Shown here: positions 9,201-17,877 of the stretch, in pieces
Position numbering within the stretch: position 1 is the stretch's first letter
How the letters are laid out: each line of letters starts with the position of its first letter
DNA from: Rhodococcus sp. KRD162
GTDB taxonomy: Bacteria > Actinomycetota > Actinomycetes > Mycobacteriales > Mycobacteriaceae
NCBI RefSeq assembly: GCF_017168335.1
Contig: NZ_JABFAU010000032.1
Coordinates: 1 to 60,585 of the forward strand
DNA: 60,585 nucleotides
Direction: 5' to 3'
The notes under the pieces: generated by a model
What the model was told of the DNA's origin: nothing
The model's database searches: none
Seen by the model: the letters and a program-made list of their open reading frames with translations, nothing else
Made by a program: the position numbers and the translations under genes

Positions 9201-10494
9201 CGACTCCGGGCAGGACGACGGCACGGCCGGTGCGGTAGCCGCTCATCTTGCGGGCGAAGGCATCGAATTCGGCGGTGCTCATTTCGTCGGCGGTGATCAG
9301 TGCCGGTTCCAGTGGTGTGGAGAGCTTGCCGTCCGCGTCGAGAGTCAACGCGGAATCTTCCGCGAAGGGGATCTCGTTGACTCCGGCCCGCACGACGAAC
9401 AAGGTGATGCCGTCGATTCCGCTGACGCCGAACAGTTCCGGCAGTCGGACCTCCGCGTCGGGGAGATCGATGAGCACGATCATGTGCGCGTAGGGGAGTT
9501 CCTCGTTGGTGGTCGAGGAGGCGTTGTCGCGAAACGCCGGTCGTTCGGTGACGGACTCGGGGAGATCGTTCACGAATTCGGCGAGGCTGCGGTAGATCCG
9601 GCGTGCCGAACCGTCGGGTGTCATTCGTGTCGGGTCGTTGGCGTGGGGGAGCCACTTGAATGCCGACCAGTCCGCGCCGTCGGGGTCGTCGGTGATCAAC
9701 ACCAATTCGAGGCGGTCGGGGGAGTGGTTGAACGCCAGGGAGGCGATCATGGCCCGCACGAGGGGAAGAACACGCGCGTCGGCGCCTTCGAACGAATGGA
9801 ACGGACTGCGCCCCAGGTGATATGCGATCGGGAAGCCGGGCACGAAACGTTGGGTGCGGTGGAATCCGCGGTACGCGCCCAATGTGACGGGTTCGATCTG
9901 TTCCGCGACGGCCAATTCCTTGGTCATGATCAGCGGTTCGAGTTCGACGGTGCCGCGGCCGATTCGCGCGGCGAGATAAGGGCGGTACGCCTTTTCGTCC
10001 TCGGTGCCTTCCTTGGTGACGAAACCGCCCGGGTTTTTCGCCCAGACCGCCCACATCGACTGAAAGTTTCTGTCGTCGGACCCGATGAGTTGTGTCAAGC
10101 GTGCGGGCTGCGGAAACGACATTTCCTGTGCCGTGAACATCGCTTCACCGTTGCGATGCGCAAGTGTGCGCCGCTCACGAATGTCGAGGAAGTAGTTCCG
10201 GCGATCAGCGTTGAGTTCGCTGGTTCCGCCGCCACCGCCGCCGCCGAGCATCGAAACCAGGCCCATGAGCATCATCATCGGCATCATCAGCATGTAAATG
10301 CTGAACGATCCGGACTGGGTGACCATCAGACCGACGAAGCCGAGCATCATCGCGATCATCAGGAACGGCAGGATTCGCTGCAGAATCGGCCCCTTGGTGC
10401 CCTCAGGCTGGGGCAGCGGATCGGGGAGTTCTACGGTGTGATTCCCGAGCTTCGGAGCGATGGGGGGCCGGGATCTAAATTCTCGTTGCGCCAC
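6223..10494 (-). CDS. eccC: EccC, type VII secretion FtsK/SpoIIIE-type ATPase (fused EccCa-EccCb)
   Basis: Motor and substrate-recognition ATPase of the ESX membrane complex, 1,423 residues, so the Ca and Cb halves are one chain. Two membrane segments lie at about 40-60 and 65-85, then a DUF-type stalk region. Three P-loop domains follow: GATGTGKS near 515, GARGTGKS near 870 and GDPGSGKT near 1197, with Walker B strands LFVIIDEFGEF, MFLVIDGVNDL and KIFVFIDPATTL. Only the first has the DE pair, in line with the regulatory nature of domains 2 and 3 in EccC proteins. The start is a GTG that overlaps the eccB stop by one base. In conjugative plasmids an FtsK-like protein could also act on DNA, but nothing here shows that. 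Confidence 0.96.
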   Translation of the reverse strand: MAQREFRSRPPIAPKLGNHTVELPDPLPQPEGTKGPILQRILPFLMIAMMLGFVGLMVTQSGSFSIYMLMMPMMMLMGLVSMLGGGGGGGTSELNADRRNYFLDIRERRTLAHRNGEAMFTAQEMSFPQPARLTQLIGSDDRNFQSMWAVWAKNPGGFVTKEGTEDEKAYRPYLAARIGRGTVELEPLIMTKELAVAEQIEPVTLGAYRGFHRTQRFVPGFPIAYHLGRSPFHSFEGADARVLPLVRAMIASLAFNHSPDRLELVLITDDPDGADWSAFKWLPHANDPTRMTPDGSARRIYRSLAEFVNDLPESVTERPAFRDNASSTTNEELPYAHMIVLIDLPDAEVRLPELFGVSGIDGITLFVVRAGVNEIPFAEDSALTLDADGKLSTPLEPALITADEMSTAEFDAFARKMSGYRTGRAVVLPGVVDTAPVSTGRTPYLKALGINDLESFDAYEFWKRTATDRERTIPIGDILDETSLLPTGLLADLNLSESSVGGSGPHGSMQGATGTGKSFLLQPMVLSLAAKYSPDQVTFILMDFKGGATFMGFEKLPHVLANITNLERDLDVLLRADIVIRGELNKRQEFFDQHKVPGILEYVKKRAKDPELPPLPELFVIIDEFGEFIVDNRDFLKLFSKITKVGRSMGVHLMLASQFIDQTVVGDIQNNLTFGTSLAVNSSTASRFVIGSDAAINLQSGQGHAYLRRSGKDSGLALIQGFPVDAPYIPSAAPTVDIGVSGADVDETTGTDNDVIPFNSISTTTTVIDTDGTVVTVDEPVVNPDHYAEERQALLEALIQYQDIQPRTLWQPTLTAPISFHGATLPIADNSGLRIRIGDLDDPYNHQRVPYTIRPEGAGAHIRVVGARGTGKSTTLQTIIASAAQTYAPTQVQFYLIDSGTKLQEMENYPNVGGRASINDDEMIDRIIAEFTRIVSLRTDEFERRRVANYAAYAASKIDEPVPGDHYGEMFLVIDGVNDLLDVRQEGIGGTIANQRTAALTKIAASGGSRGIHLVIAGEMESNKITFYNQFALWILHPSANPNEFTTAIRDRDIRSKYATIPDGQPGRVLEPTVGYHARIYVPQLDPIEPIPGSDPIAYDPKADYGDGIRALGERLASQYVIPTDDGGEMEVRAPKIITVPHQLEWATVWPIYQHALAVGDPRGLPLGAAADDLSLVTLPTDDGRKKSHMMIVGDPGSGKTTVVRSLLRSIIEQYTPAEAQIYLFDPGFTMMNESAMISAFGMLARYENQPARIQEAAEDIAEIIAKRQPDLEVVGPQEIAEGTWYTGPKIFVFIDPATTLTSTGSWDAAPTDALNTAIAAQQALGMSMGLQVFATETTNQYMTRRNGSAFYKALISSNADILLLSGTSTEPVAGSYSSADGKIMFARRRPGLGQLYSPSSNNGHPIVQTSFHPPFDPPAQES

Positions 10495-11996
10495 TACTTC
10501 AATCCTTCAACATTTGTGATCGGATTCTTTGCCATTTCCACGGGTATTTGTTCGTGGATAACGCTAGCGGAATTCGGCGAAAGGTTGGCGCCTTCTGGAA
10601 GCAGCCGGAGAACGGACCACGGCACCAATTGTGTAGCCGCATCACCGAGCCCCAATTTGGTGAGAGTGTCGCCCGGTGAGCTACCGGAATCACCGGTAAT
10701 CGCATAGCGGACACCGTTGTCGCCGACCCACCACAGCTGCTCACGAGCCAGTGAACCGTCGCTTTCGCCGGTCACCTGAACCAGCCACCCGCGACCGGGA
10801 TCGGTGTAGAAGAAATCAGCCTGCGGGCTCTGATCAGTGCCCGGAAGCAACGCGACAACGCGATCGCGTGCCTCGGATTTCAGCGGCACCGAATTGAGTG
10901 CGAACAGGGAGGAGTCGGCAGCGGCCTGACCGTGACGGGACCAGTCGAAGCACACCGTGTCCTTCTGCACGAGAGTCGGGCGCTGAGCGGGCCAGTGATC
11001 CATGTCCGCGCCGACGACGTGCGGGGCTGCGGCGATTTGGGCAGCGGAGACGTTGTCGACGAATTTGGAACCGTTGTTGATCATCACCTGGGCGGTGAAC
11101 GAGCCGATGGGCTGCACACCGTTGTCGAAGACCAGGTACATCGAATCGCCGTCGATGCCGGTGGACGAGAGAACGGCACCGACCTGATACTGCGGAACAG
11201 CGGTCGATGTCTGACCCTGGCGCAGCAGACGCGGCGCCCGCATCGCTTCGCGGACTGGGACAGCGTCGAGGAAAGCAGCAGACACCGGTGTGGCCTTGTC
11301 GAGCATGTCCTGATCGACCTGCAACGCCGAGGTCAGTGCCTTCTCCGACATGCTGATCTCACTGCGCATGCCGTTGTAGAGCAGCCACGTCTTCTTGGTG
11401 TTTCCGTCGCGCTCGCTGACCAGGATCGCTTCGGAATCACTGATCGGTTCCTGCGCGGGAACGATTTCCGGATCACCGGCAATGAGCAGGGTCCGCGTCG
11501 AGATATTCGGAGTCAGATCCAATGACGTCGCCGAGTTGTATTGCGTGCACACCGCCCACCGTGAGGTGTCGTCCGTGCGCGGAATCATTTCGTCCGGCGC
11601 ACCGGGAATACCCATCAACAATCCGCGTGGATACTTTTCTAGTTCCGCGTCCTTGACGGTTTTGATCGCGTCGGCTTTACCGACGATGAGCCGTGCGGAC
11701 GACAGGTTCGTCACCGGATGCAGAGCGCCGTTGTACATGACGTACCTGCCGCCGGACTGAGTCGCGACGATCGACGCCTCACCGCGGGTGGGCTGGGGTT
11801 TGATCAACCCCATCACGAACCCGGCGGCTAGAACGAGTCCGGCGAGACCGAAGCCGAGGATCACCGCTGTCGTCTGCATCGAGAACGGCGACGACAACAG
11901 CCGGGTGTCACGGCGCGTGAATGCCTGTTCGATTCGGCGGACCAGCATCCGGTATCCGGAGATCTGTGTCTTTGTTGTCAGAAAGCGTGGAGCCAT
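10494..11996 (-). CDS. eccB: EccB, type VII secretion core membrane protein
   Basis: 500 residues with the standard EccB layout: a short cytoplasmic N-terminus with FLTTKTQISGYRMLVRRIE, one membrane helix at about 42-65 (TTAVILGFGLAGLVLAAGFV), and a large periplasmic domain beginning with the SGGRYVMYNGALHPVTNLSS segment typical of the first repeat. It builds the periplasmic part of the ESX channel with EccC, EccD and EccE. It lies 30 bases after eccA and overlaps eccC by one base, so the three are one operon. Confidence 0.96.
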   Translation of the reverse strand: MAPRFLTTKTQISGYRMLVRRIEQAFTRRDTRLLSSPFSMQTTAVILGFGLAGLVLAAGFVMGLIKPQPTRGEASIVATQSGGRYVMYNGALHPVTNLSSARLIVGKADAIKTVKDAELEKYPRGLLMGIPGAPDEMIPRTDDTSRWAVCTQYNSATSLDLTPNISTRTLLIAGDPEIVPAQEPISDSEAILVSERDGNTKKTWLLYNGMRSEISMSEKALTSALQVDQDMLDKATPVSAAFLDAVPVREAMRAPRLLRQGQTSTAVPQYQVGAVLSSTGIDGDSMYLVFDNGVQPIGSFTAQVMINNGSKFVDNVSAAQIAAAPHVVGADMDHWPAQRPTLVQKDTVCFDWSRHGQAAADSSLFALNSVPLKSEARDRVVALLPGTDQSPQADFFYTDPGRGWLVQVTGESDGSLAREQLWWVGDNGVRYAITGDSGSSPGDTLTKLGLGDAATQLVPWSVLRLLPEGANLSPNSASVIHEQIPVEMAKNPITNVEGLK

Positions 11997-12026
11997 CGCA
12001 CTATTTCCCCAGTCTCGGCGGTCGAA

Positions 12027-13880
12027 TCAACGGAGATTCTTCCTGATTTCAGCGATCGCCGATTCGACGTCACTTGCGATCAATGTTTGCATTTCTTCGG
12101 AGCTGAGTCGACCCAACTCTTGCGCACCAAAGAAGCGTGAGTTTTTGTATCCCTCCGCCTTTTCGATGATGTTTCGAGCGAAGCGACCGTTGCCTGCTTT
12201 GTCGATCAGTTTCTTCCGTTTGTCATCGGTCACGCCGACCATGTCTCGAACCGCGTCGACGATGGATGCTTTGGCGGCGGCGTCGAGGATCAGACTGCGA
12301 CCGGTGGCGATGACCTCGGCGATGTCGGCGATTTCTTCGGGGGAGTACGTCTCGAACGTGATCGTGGTGTTGAACCGAGATGTCAGACCGTCGTTCGTGC
12401 TGAGGAACTGTTTCAGTTCCTTTTCGTATCCCGCGATGATGACGACCAGATCGTCTCGGTTGTCCTCCATCGCTTTGAGGAGCGCGTCGACGGCTTCCTG
12501 GCCCAATGCGTCCATCTGGCCGTCGCCCGTGGACTGCACCAAGTTGTAGGCCTCGTCGATGAACAGGACTCCGCCGAGCGCCTTGTCGATCATTGCCTGA
12601 GTTTTCGGTCCCGATTGGCCCCGGTATTCGGCGACGAGATCCTGGCGTGAGACCTCGACGATGTGCGGCAGTCGGCACACACCGGTGCCGCCGAAGATGT
12701 CGGTGACAACGCGGGCGATGGTGGTCTTGCCGGTGCCGGGAGGGCCGACGAACATCAGGTGGTTCGTGCGTTCTGCGACGGCGAGGTTGCGCTTTTTGAA
12801 CTCTTCGTTGATCCGCAACGTGTTCTCGAGGGTCGCAATCTGCGCTTTGACGTTCGCCATACCGATTTGCCGCGCCAGTTCCGCCTTGCCCTTGGCCAGC
12901 AGATCCGAACGATGCGTATCCAGTTCCGTCCGCTGTTCCATTTCCAGCGACGGTTCGGTGCTGACGTCCCAATAGCTTTCGCGTCGAGAAATCAAGTCCG
13001 CATTGGTGATCCGTAGGTATTCGGTGCGGTCTCCCTGGACGCGGAGGAGTTCGTCCGAACGCGACAATGCCACACCCATCGCGAAGTGTTGCTGCGCGGT
13101 TTTCTCGTCGCCGTTCGTGCGCGCGATCATTCCGAGCATCCGATGGGCTTCGCCGGATACGGCAGTGAAGCGCGATTTGGTGAGGGTGTCGAACACCTCT
13201 TTCGAGTTGTCACTGTTACCCAGGTGCGTCTGCGCGGTGTGCAGGAGCAGGTATGCCAATTCGTGGAACAACACATTCGGGACCGCGGCGCCTTGGGGGT
13301 CAACAGCAGTCGCGCCGTATTCGTCGACGATGGCGGCATTGCGCAGCGGTTCGATCGCCGCGATCAGATCCATCCATCGGGAGGTGCGGTAGTACAGCGC
13401 GGCACGCATCAAGTGCACACTCGGCTTGTCTCCGGCTCCGTCGAGCGCTTTCAACGCGCGGTCGTACAGGCCCCCGTTCATGTAGCTCGCTGCTGCCGCA
13501 GCGCACAGGTTGTCCACGAAGTGGATGGGGATGTCGACGCCGAAAAACTTGGTCTGATAAATGCATTCGGGTTCCGGGGTAGTGAATTTTCGTTCCCGCA
13601 GTTGAACGTTGTATTCGCGGGATTCGTGCTGGAACGCTTTGTACGTCAAATCTCCGAACGACTTGCGTGTCAGGTAGATCGCCTGAATTTGTTCGTCGGT
13701 CGCGATGCGGCCCGTCGAGCACGCTGCAAGTCCGCGGAAGGTGTCGCATTCGAGTGTCTTCTCACTGATTGCGTACACGAAGTGTTCGCGGGCGGCGGTG
13801 GAGTTCCCTTCGAAGAGAAATCGCAATGCCTGATAGTGGGTTTCGACGAGCTGCTTTTCGTCCATTGTCGTGTTCATCAT
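12027..13880 (-). CDS. eccA: EccA, CbxX/CfqX-type AAA+ ATPase of type VII secretion
   Basis: 617 residues: an N-terminal TPR-like helical half (about 1-300) and a C-terminal AAA+ domain with Walker A GPPGTGKTT near 378 and Walker B GVLFIDEAYN near 435. This is the cytosolic ESX chaperone-like ATPase, which works with substrates such as PE/PPE pairs through EspG. It is slightly longer than EccA1-type proteins (about 570). Two or three N-terminal ATG codons are possible (MMNTTMDEK); an AGGA site precedes the first. Presence of EccA fits the PE/PPE-like pair at 30.5 kb. Confidence 0.95.
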   Translation of the reverse strand: MMNTTMDEKQLVETHYQALRFLFEGNSTAAREHFVYAISEKTLECDTFRGLAACSTGRIATDEQIQAIYLTRKSFGDLTYKAFQHESREYNVQLRERKFTTPEPECIYQTKFFGVDIPIHFVDNLCAAAAASYMNGGLYDRALKALDGAGDKPSVHLMRAALYYRTSRWMDLIAAIEPLRNAAIVDEYGATAVDPQGAAVPNVLFHELAYLLLHTAQTHLGNSDNSKEVFDTLTKSRFTAVSGEAHRMLGMIARTNGDEKTAQQHFAMGVALSRSDELLRVQGDRTEYLRITNADLISRRESYWDVSTEPSLEMEQRTELDTHRSDLLAKGKAELARQIGMANVKAQIATLENTLRINEEFKKRNLAVAERTNHLMFVGPPGTGKTTIARVVTDIFGGTGVCRLPHIVEVSRQDLVAEYRGQSGPKTQAMIDKALGGVLFIDEAYNLVQSTGDGQMDALGQEAVDALLKAMEDNRDDLVVIIAGYEKELKQFLSTNDGLTSRFNTTITFETYSPEEIADIAEVIATGRSLILDAAAKASIVDAVRDMVGVTDDKRKKLIDKAGNGRFARNIIEKAEGYKNSRFFGAQELGRLSSEEMQTLIASDVESAIAEIRKNLR

Positions 13881-13896
13881 GTGGTCCTAGTTCTCG

Positions 13897-15405
13897 TCAG
13901 GGCTGGTGGCCTGTGATGCGGATGAGTGAGATGGCGAAAGAGTCGTCCTTCGCTCCGGTTGCTGCACCGAACCCTCGATTGACGGCGCCGGTCGGCTCGG
14001 CGGTCGCCATGATCGTGAGGGTGATTTTCTGCGTCTTCACTTCGGGGATCGGCATGTTCGACCCGGTACGTGAGGGGTTGATTTCCTGGATGAACCGTTG
14101 ATTGCCGATCGACCACTGCACACGAGAGACAGTGCGATGTTCGACCCAGCGATCGATGCCTGACGGTTCGATGTAGTCGAAGCCCGGCGTCAGGAACACG
14201 TCGGAGATGACGACTGCGTACGGGAACGTGATCTCCATGACCGCCCCGTCGATTCCGAGAGCCCGCTTGCAGATCCACGCCTGAGACTTGTCGGCGGTGA
14301 ACGCGAAACGGGCGTCTGTCGAGCCTTCGGGGCATTTCGCGGAGACCGCGCTCGGGGCGAGTACTCCGACGGCGCTCTCGGGGACAGGGATCGCCGTTGC
14401 GGCACCCGTTGTCGTGGCTGGGGCACCTGCGTCCGGGCTGGCTGCGGCGACTGGGGGCGGCGGCGCTTTCTCGTCCGGGGTGCAGGAATTGACGCCGACG
14501 AGAATCCCGACCAACACCGCGGCGGGCGCCAGGAACTTGACGGCTTTGCGGCGCCCGGGAGACATCGTCGTAAATCGCTCACGCAGCGCGCCGAGTACGC
14601 CGCTCGGCGCGCTCGCCTTTTCCGTGCGAGCGCCCCGCAGTGGTATCGGCGGTGGCGCTGCCGGAGCCGCAGCGGTGTCGATCGTCGGGATCGCCGCAGT
14701 GTCGTCGGACGTGGAGGCCGAGTTGTGCGCCGCGGCGTACGGATCGTTGTGAACGCGCGGCGCGGACGCCGGGGGCGCAGAAGCGAGCGATGACGGGGGA
14801 GGTGTAGCAGCGGTGTGGGAATCGTTGTCGACGGAGCCGTACTCGTTGCCGTAGAAGTCGTTCGACGGTGGCGCGCTCGGCCTGCGTGCGAGCAAGTCCC
14901 GAAATCCTGCACTCAACTGAAGACCGGGATCAACCGACTCTGCGTTTCGATCCAAGGCCGAGGAGAGCGTCGGCAGGTAGTTGTCCGGAACCGGATTCGC
15001 TGCAGACTCCTCGTCAGCGCCGGAATTTTCGGGTGGGGGTGGCGTGGTTGTGTCAGCGGGTTCGGGGGCGCCGACGTCGACGCGGGCGCCGTCATCGACC
15101 GTGGATTGTGTGTCGCCGACGACATCCTCGTCGTCCCACGTCGGTAGATGCTGAACGTCCTCGTCGGCGTCGTCGTCGCCGCCGACTTCGTGATGCATCG
15201 ATCGTTTCGGAGTGCGCACCACCGGCTCGTCCGGAACCTCGAGCGGGCGCCGGGTATGTCCGGGGGTGAGGGCGTCGTCGAGGTCCGCCATCCACTTGTC
15301 GGCATCGAGTTCATCGATCGGTGTACTCGCAAAAGCAGCGAGTGCATCGTCGATTTTATTGACGTTGATGGAGCGACGTTCGTCGTCGCTCAAAGGCCTA
15401 CTCAT
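13897..15405 (-). CDS. single-pass membrane protein with C-terminal discoidin-like domain
   Basis: 502 residues from the ATG at 15405, which has an AAGGAA site. Residues 1-280 are acidic and proline/alanine rich, probably disordered and cytoplasmic. One helix FLAPAAVLVGILVGVNSC is near 300. The external part ends in a beta-rich region (FDYIEPSGIDRWVEHRTVSR ... ISLIRITGH) that looks like the F5/8C or NADase-type glycan-binding domains found in actinobacterial surface proteins. It sits upstream of eccA in the same orientation, 16 bases away. Probably an accessory protein of the transfer apparatus at the cell surface; the domain call is by pattern only. Confidence 0.7.
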   Translation of the reverse strand: MSRPLSDDERRSINVNKIDDALAAFASTPIDELDADKWMADLDDALTPGHTRRPLEVPDEPVVRTPKRSMHHEVGGDDDADEDVQHLPTWDDEDVVGDTQSTVDDGARVDVGAPEPADTTTPPPPENSGADEESAANPVPDNYLPTLSSALDRNAESVDPGLQLSAGFRDLLARRPSAPPSNDFYGNEYGSVDNDSHTAATPPPSSLASAPPASAPRVHNDPYAAAHNSASTSDDTAAIPTIDTAAAPAAPPPIPLRGARTEKASAPSGVLGALRERFTTMSPGRRKAVKFLAPAAVLVGILVGVNSCTPDEKAPPPPVAAASPDAGAPATTTGAATAIPVPESAVGVLAPSAVSAKCPEGSTDARFAFTADKSQAWICKRALGIDGAVMEITFPYAVVISDVFLTPGFDYIEPSGIDRWVEHRTVSRVQWSIGNQRFIQEINPSRTGSNMPIPEVKTQKITLTIMATAEPTGAVNRGFGAATGAKDDSFAISLIRITGHQP

Positions 15406-15454
15406 GGACTGTTCCTTCCCCACGGAGATCGCCGATAAAAAGTATCATTGGTTC

Positions 15455-16411
15455 ATGTCAATTATCGACCGCATCCGGATCGCTGTTCCCGTCGCATTCA
15501 AGCGTGTTAAATCCGCTCCGTCTGGGATGTTTACCGAGGCGTCTCTGTTGCGGACGATCAAACGAAATACGTTCATCGGTTACGCCACAGTTGTCGCGGT
15601 TCTTGTTCTATTTCTGATGGTCGTCTTGAAGCCGACTCCGCAGATTCCGGACACCACCCGTGAGTTCACCACGATGCAGCGAGTGCAGTTCTTCTCGACG
15701 AATTTTCTGACGGTCTGGCTCACTGGAACCGAACGTGACGCACCGACGGTCAAACAAATGGTCAGTGACACCTCTGCGCTGCCTACGAAGTGGGGTACGG
15801 AGCCGGTCGAGATTTCCGACGTCAGCGTCGCGGACCTCACGCGATCCGACCCCGGTGGTGTGGGAACCGAGTGGTGGGTCAAGCTCGGCGTGACGATTGT
15901 TCCCCCGAACAACGGCACTTCTCAGCGGCTCTATTATCTGGTAACCGTCATCGAGCAGGATGAGGCGTTGCGGGCGTTGACGATGCCTCGGTTGGTTGAT
16001 CATTCTCGGCCGGGTGTCGACTTGTCGCCGAATTTCGATTCCAACGTGTCGGTGACGTCGAGCCTCGGAACGACAGTGAATTCGTTCGCGCAGGCGTATT
16101 TCACAGCAGGAGAAGGAACGCTCGGTCGATTCGTGTCGTCATCATTCACCGGTGCGCCGATTCCGAATTCTCCGTATTCGTCGGCGGACGCGCTTGTTGT
16201 CCGAACCAAGGGAAGCGTGAACGTCGATCAGTATGAGGTCGGAGCTGCGCTGAAGATTCTGGTCACCGTCCGGGCGGGATTTTCGCTCACGACATTTCAC
16301 ACGATGGATGTACCGATGACAGTGCACCGAACGGACAACGGAACATGGCAGATCGATTCCGTCGACAGTGTGGTGGAAGTGTCGAAAAACCAGCTCGTCC
16401 CCGGCAACTAA
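15455..16411 (+). CDS. tcpC: TcpC/VirB8-like conjugation protein
   Basis: 318 residues with one N-terminal membrane helix (IGYATVVAVLVLFLMVVL, about residues 35-55), then two similar alpha/beta extracellular modules (about 80-190 and 210-315), the layout of TcpC, the VirB8-like scaffold of Gram-positive type IV secretion. The periplasmic ends (GTWQIDSVDSVVEV) are typical of NTF2-like VirB8 folds. It is divergent from the minus-strand ecc block, with only 49 bases between starts. Its stop overlaps the end of the opposing gene at 16408. In mycobacterial T7SS plasmids a TcpC homologue also accompanies VirB4. Confidence 0.85.
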   Translation: MSIIDRIRIAVPVAFKRVKSAPSGMFTEASLLRTIKRNTFIGYATVVAVLVLFLMVVLKPTPQIPDTTREFTTMQRVQFFSTNFLTVWLTGTERDAPTVKQMVSDTSALPTKWGTEPVEISDVSVADLTRSDPGGVGTEWWVKLGVTIVPPNNGTSQRLYYLVTVIEQDEALRALTMPRLVDHSRPGVDLSPNFDSNVSVTSSLGTTVNSFAQAYFTAGEGTLGRFVSSSFTGAPIPNSPYSSADALVVRTKGSVNVDQYEVGAALKILVTVRAGFSLTTFHTMDVPMTVHRTDNGTWQIDSVDSVVEVSKNQLVPGN

Positions 16412-17055
16412 GTCGACTGGGATGAAATTTGCTCGGTGAGTAGCCGCGCCGTCACATTGAAAGTTTCCGCGGCCTCCACCAACTGGTTGAGCATTATCGG
16501 GGAGAGGTCGATGCCGTGCCGTTCGATGTTCTCTTCGAATTCGGTGACCATCTTTTTACCCATGCCGGTCGTGAGCAGATTCGTTCCGTGCACGAACGCC
16601 AATGACGTCGCATACGTAGGCAACGTCCGCTCACCTTCTGTAGGAACGAAATTGTTGAGGTCCAACACCGCAGCCTCATGGCCCTGATAAAAACCGTCCA
16701 CCATTTTCACCGAGTCGGTCCCATCGATCACCTGGACCGGCTCGGTGGGGTGCCCATGTTCGACGACGACTGTCACATGCTTGATGGAGTCGACGGGCAG
16801 CGTGCTCACCGAGACATCAATCGCGGGCGCTTTCGATGTGTCGTTGTAGGTCGCCGCCCACCGAATCCGATCCTTTGTCAACCGCACCGTGCCCGATGAC
16901 GGCGCGGCAACCCAGAGAACACATGACGGACGCGCAGCCAAAGTCCAGAACGCGGGCGCCCGAACATCCGAATTGATCCACACCGTCGATGCGTCGTCGA
17001 GGAACCCTTTGCCGTATAGCCGCGCCACTCGCTCCATGTTTCGGGCGAGGTTCAT
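16408..17055 (-). CDS. hypothetical protein beside the putative transfer origin
   Basis: About 215 residues if it starts at MNLARNMERV (17055, AAGG site 8 bases upstream). In-frame starts further out at 17154 and 17103 exist but encode non-protein-like residues. It is mixed alpha/beta with no membrane segment or signal peptide. The middle has VSVSTLPVDSIKHVTVVVEH, the end is helical (IMLNQLVEAAETFNVTARLL). I do not recognise a family. It is convergent with tcpC and reads away from the 12-bp repeat region, so it may be an oriT- or origin-associated protein; that is position-based. Confidence 0.6.
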   Translation of the reverse strand: MNLARNMERVARLYGKGFLDDASTVWINSDVRAPAFWTLAARPSCVLWVAAPSSGTVRLTKDRIRWAATYNDTSKAPAIDVSVSTLPVDSIKHVTVVVEHGHPTEPVQVIDGTDSVKMVDGFYQGHEAAVLDLNNFVPTEGERTLPTYATSLAFVHGTNLLTTGMGKKMVTEFEENIERHGIDLSPIMLNQLVEAAETFNVTARLLTEQISSQST

Positions 17056-17238
17056 CGACGTGCCTTGTGGCGACGACATATAGAGGCGCATGAACGTCAT
17101 CATAGACACTGTGAACGGCTTGAGATTGCACTTCTTCGGCAACCCGTTACACAACTCTTCTCTAATTGTTCTGGCAGTCGCGCCCTATTAGCGAGCAGCA
17201 TTGTCCGAGTGGCGACACGCTATTTCGGCGTCGGCTTC

Positions 17239-17552
17239 GTTGGCGAGATGCATGGCGATGGCCTCTGACCTCGAAAAATAGGCCCATGGCGGCGATCGTG
17301 GCGCATCTCATTGCAGTCGGTATGGCGGCGCTCATGGCGAAGGCTGTGGCGATCCGCATGGCGATGCCCATGGCGGGGTCCATGGCGACTAATCGCGTAT
17401 CTCGGAATGTGTCAAAAGGCGTGAAATCAGCCTAAAAGTGCAGGTAAACGCCTTTCCAGCCTACTCGCCTACGTCGGGGTGCCAGTCTTGTTCATGGCGA
17501 GGGTCATGGCAAAGGGGATGGCACCGGTCCTGGCGCTGAACTTGGCCGAACT
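17239..17552 (+). repeat. phased 12-bp iterons, consensus CATGGCGNNNNN, three blocks
   Basis: Sixteen units keep exact 12-base spacing within each block. Block A has two (17239, 17251). Block B has nine consecutive units from 17285 to 17392. Block C has five from 17493 to 17552. Exact CATGGCG occurs at 17251, 17285, 17333, 17357, 17369, 17381 and 17493; the others differ by one to three bases. All are on the same strand. The stretch lies in a ~820-bp gene-free gap between divergent genes of the transfer region. Arrays like this serve as replication iterons, centromeres or relaxosome sites. Confidence 0.8.
17415..17455. other. inverted repeat inside the iteron region, candidate oriT element
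   Basis: AAAGGCGT (17415-17422) and ACGCCTTT (17448-17455) are perfect complements with 25 bases between. They lie between iteron blocks B and C. Inverted repeats next to short direct repeats, in the gap between tcpC and the virB-like genes, is the arrangement seen at many transfer origins. The rest of the gap up to 17877 (17553-17877) has scattered ATGGC copies not in phase and no convincing gene; small frames there read as MA-rich repeats and are not credible. Confidence 0.4.
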
Positions 17553-17877
17553 GTGGGCGTGTCTCTGAGCGTCATATCACGGTGTGCGGAGGGCTTGTCA
17601 ACCCCAATTTATGGCACCCGGATTCGCTATCTCGGGTTGCGCTTTGTGCGCATTCCATGGTGGACCATTAGTGGTCATCGGGACCATCTTCCTGCTCTGT
17701 ACCGCGTCATCATCCGAGGCGCTTCGCGGCGAATCTTATGGCGCCAATTGGGTGGGAAAAATGGTGGCTTCCGGTGCTAGCCTGTGCGAGACAAATTGGC
17801 ACCGGCTCTCACGATTAATTGCCGAACCTGTCGCGTTTGAACGTGTGATCGGTACACCCAGGAGAAGGAAATAAATT

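Noticed and set aside
8977..10707. Long plus-strand open frame opposite eccC/eccB
   Set aside because: It is antisense to a gene with clear EccC motifs and reads as composition-driven G/R/V-rich residues with no domain.
17166..17435. Small frame coding MA-repeats over the 12-bp iterons
   Set aside because: The tetrapeptide repeat is a by-product of the 12-bp DNA repeat; no start site or family.
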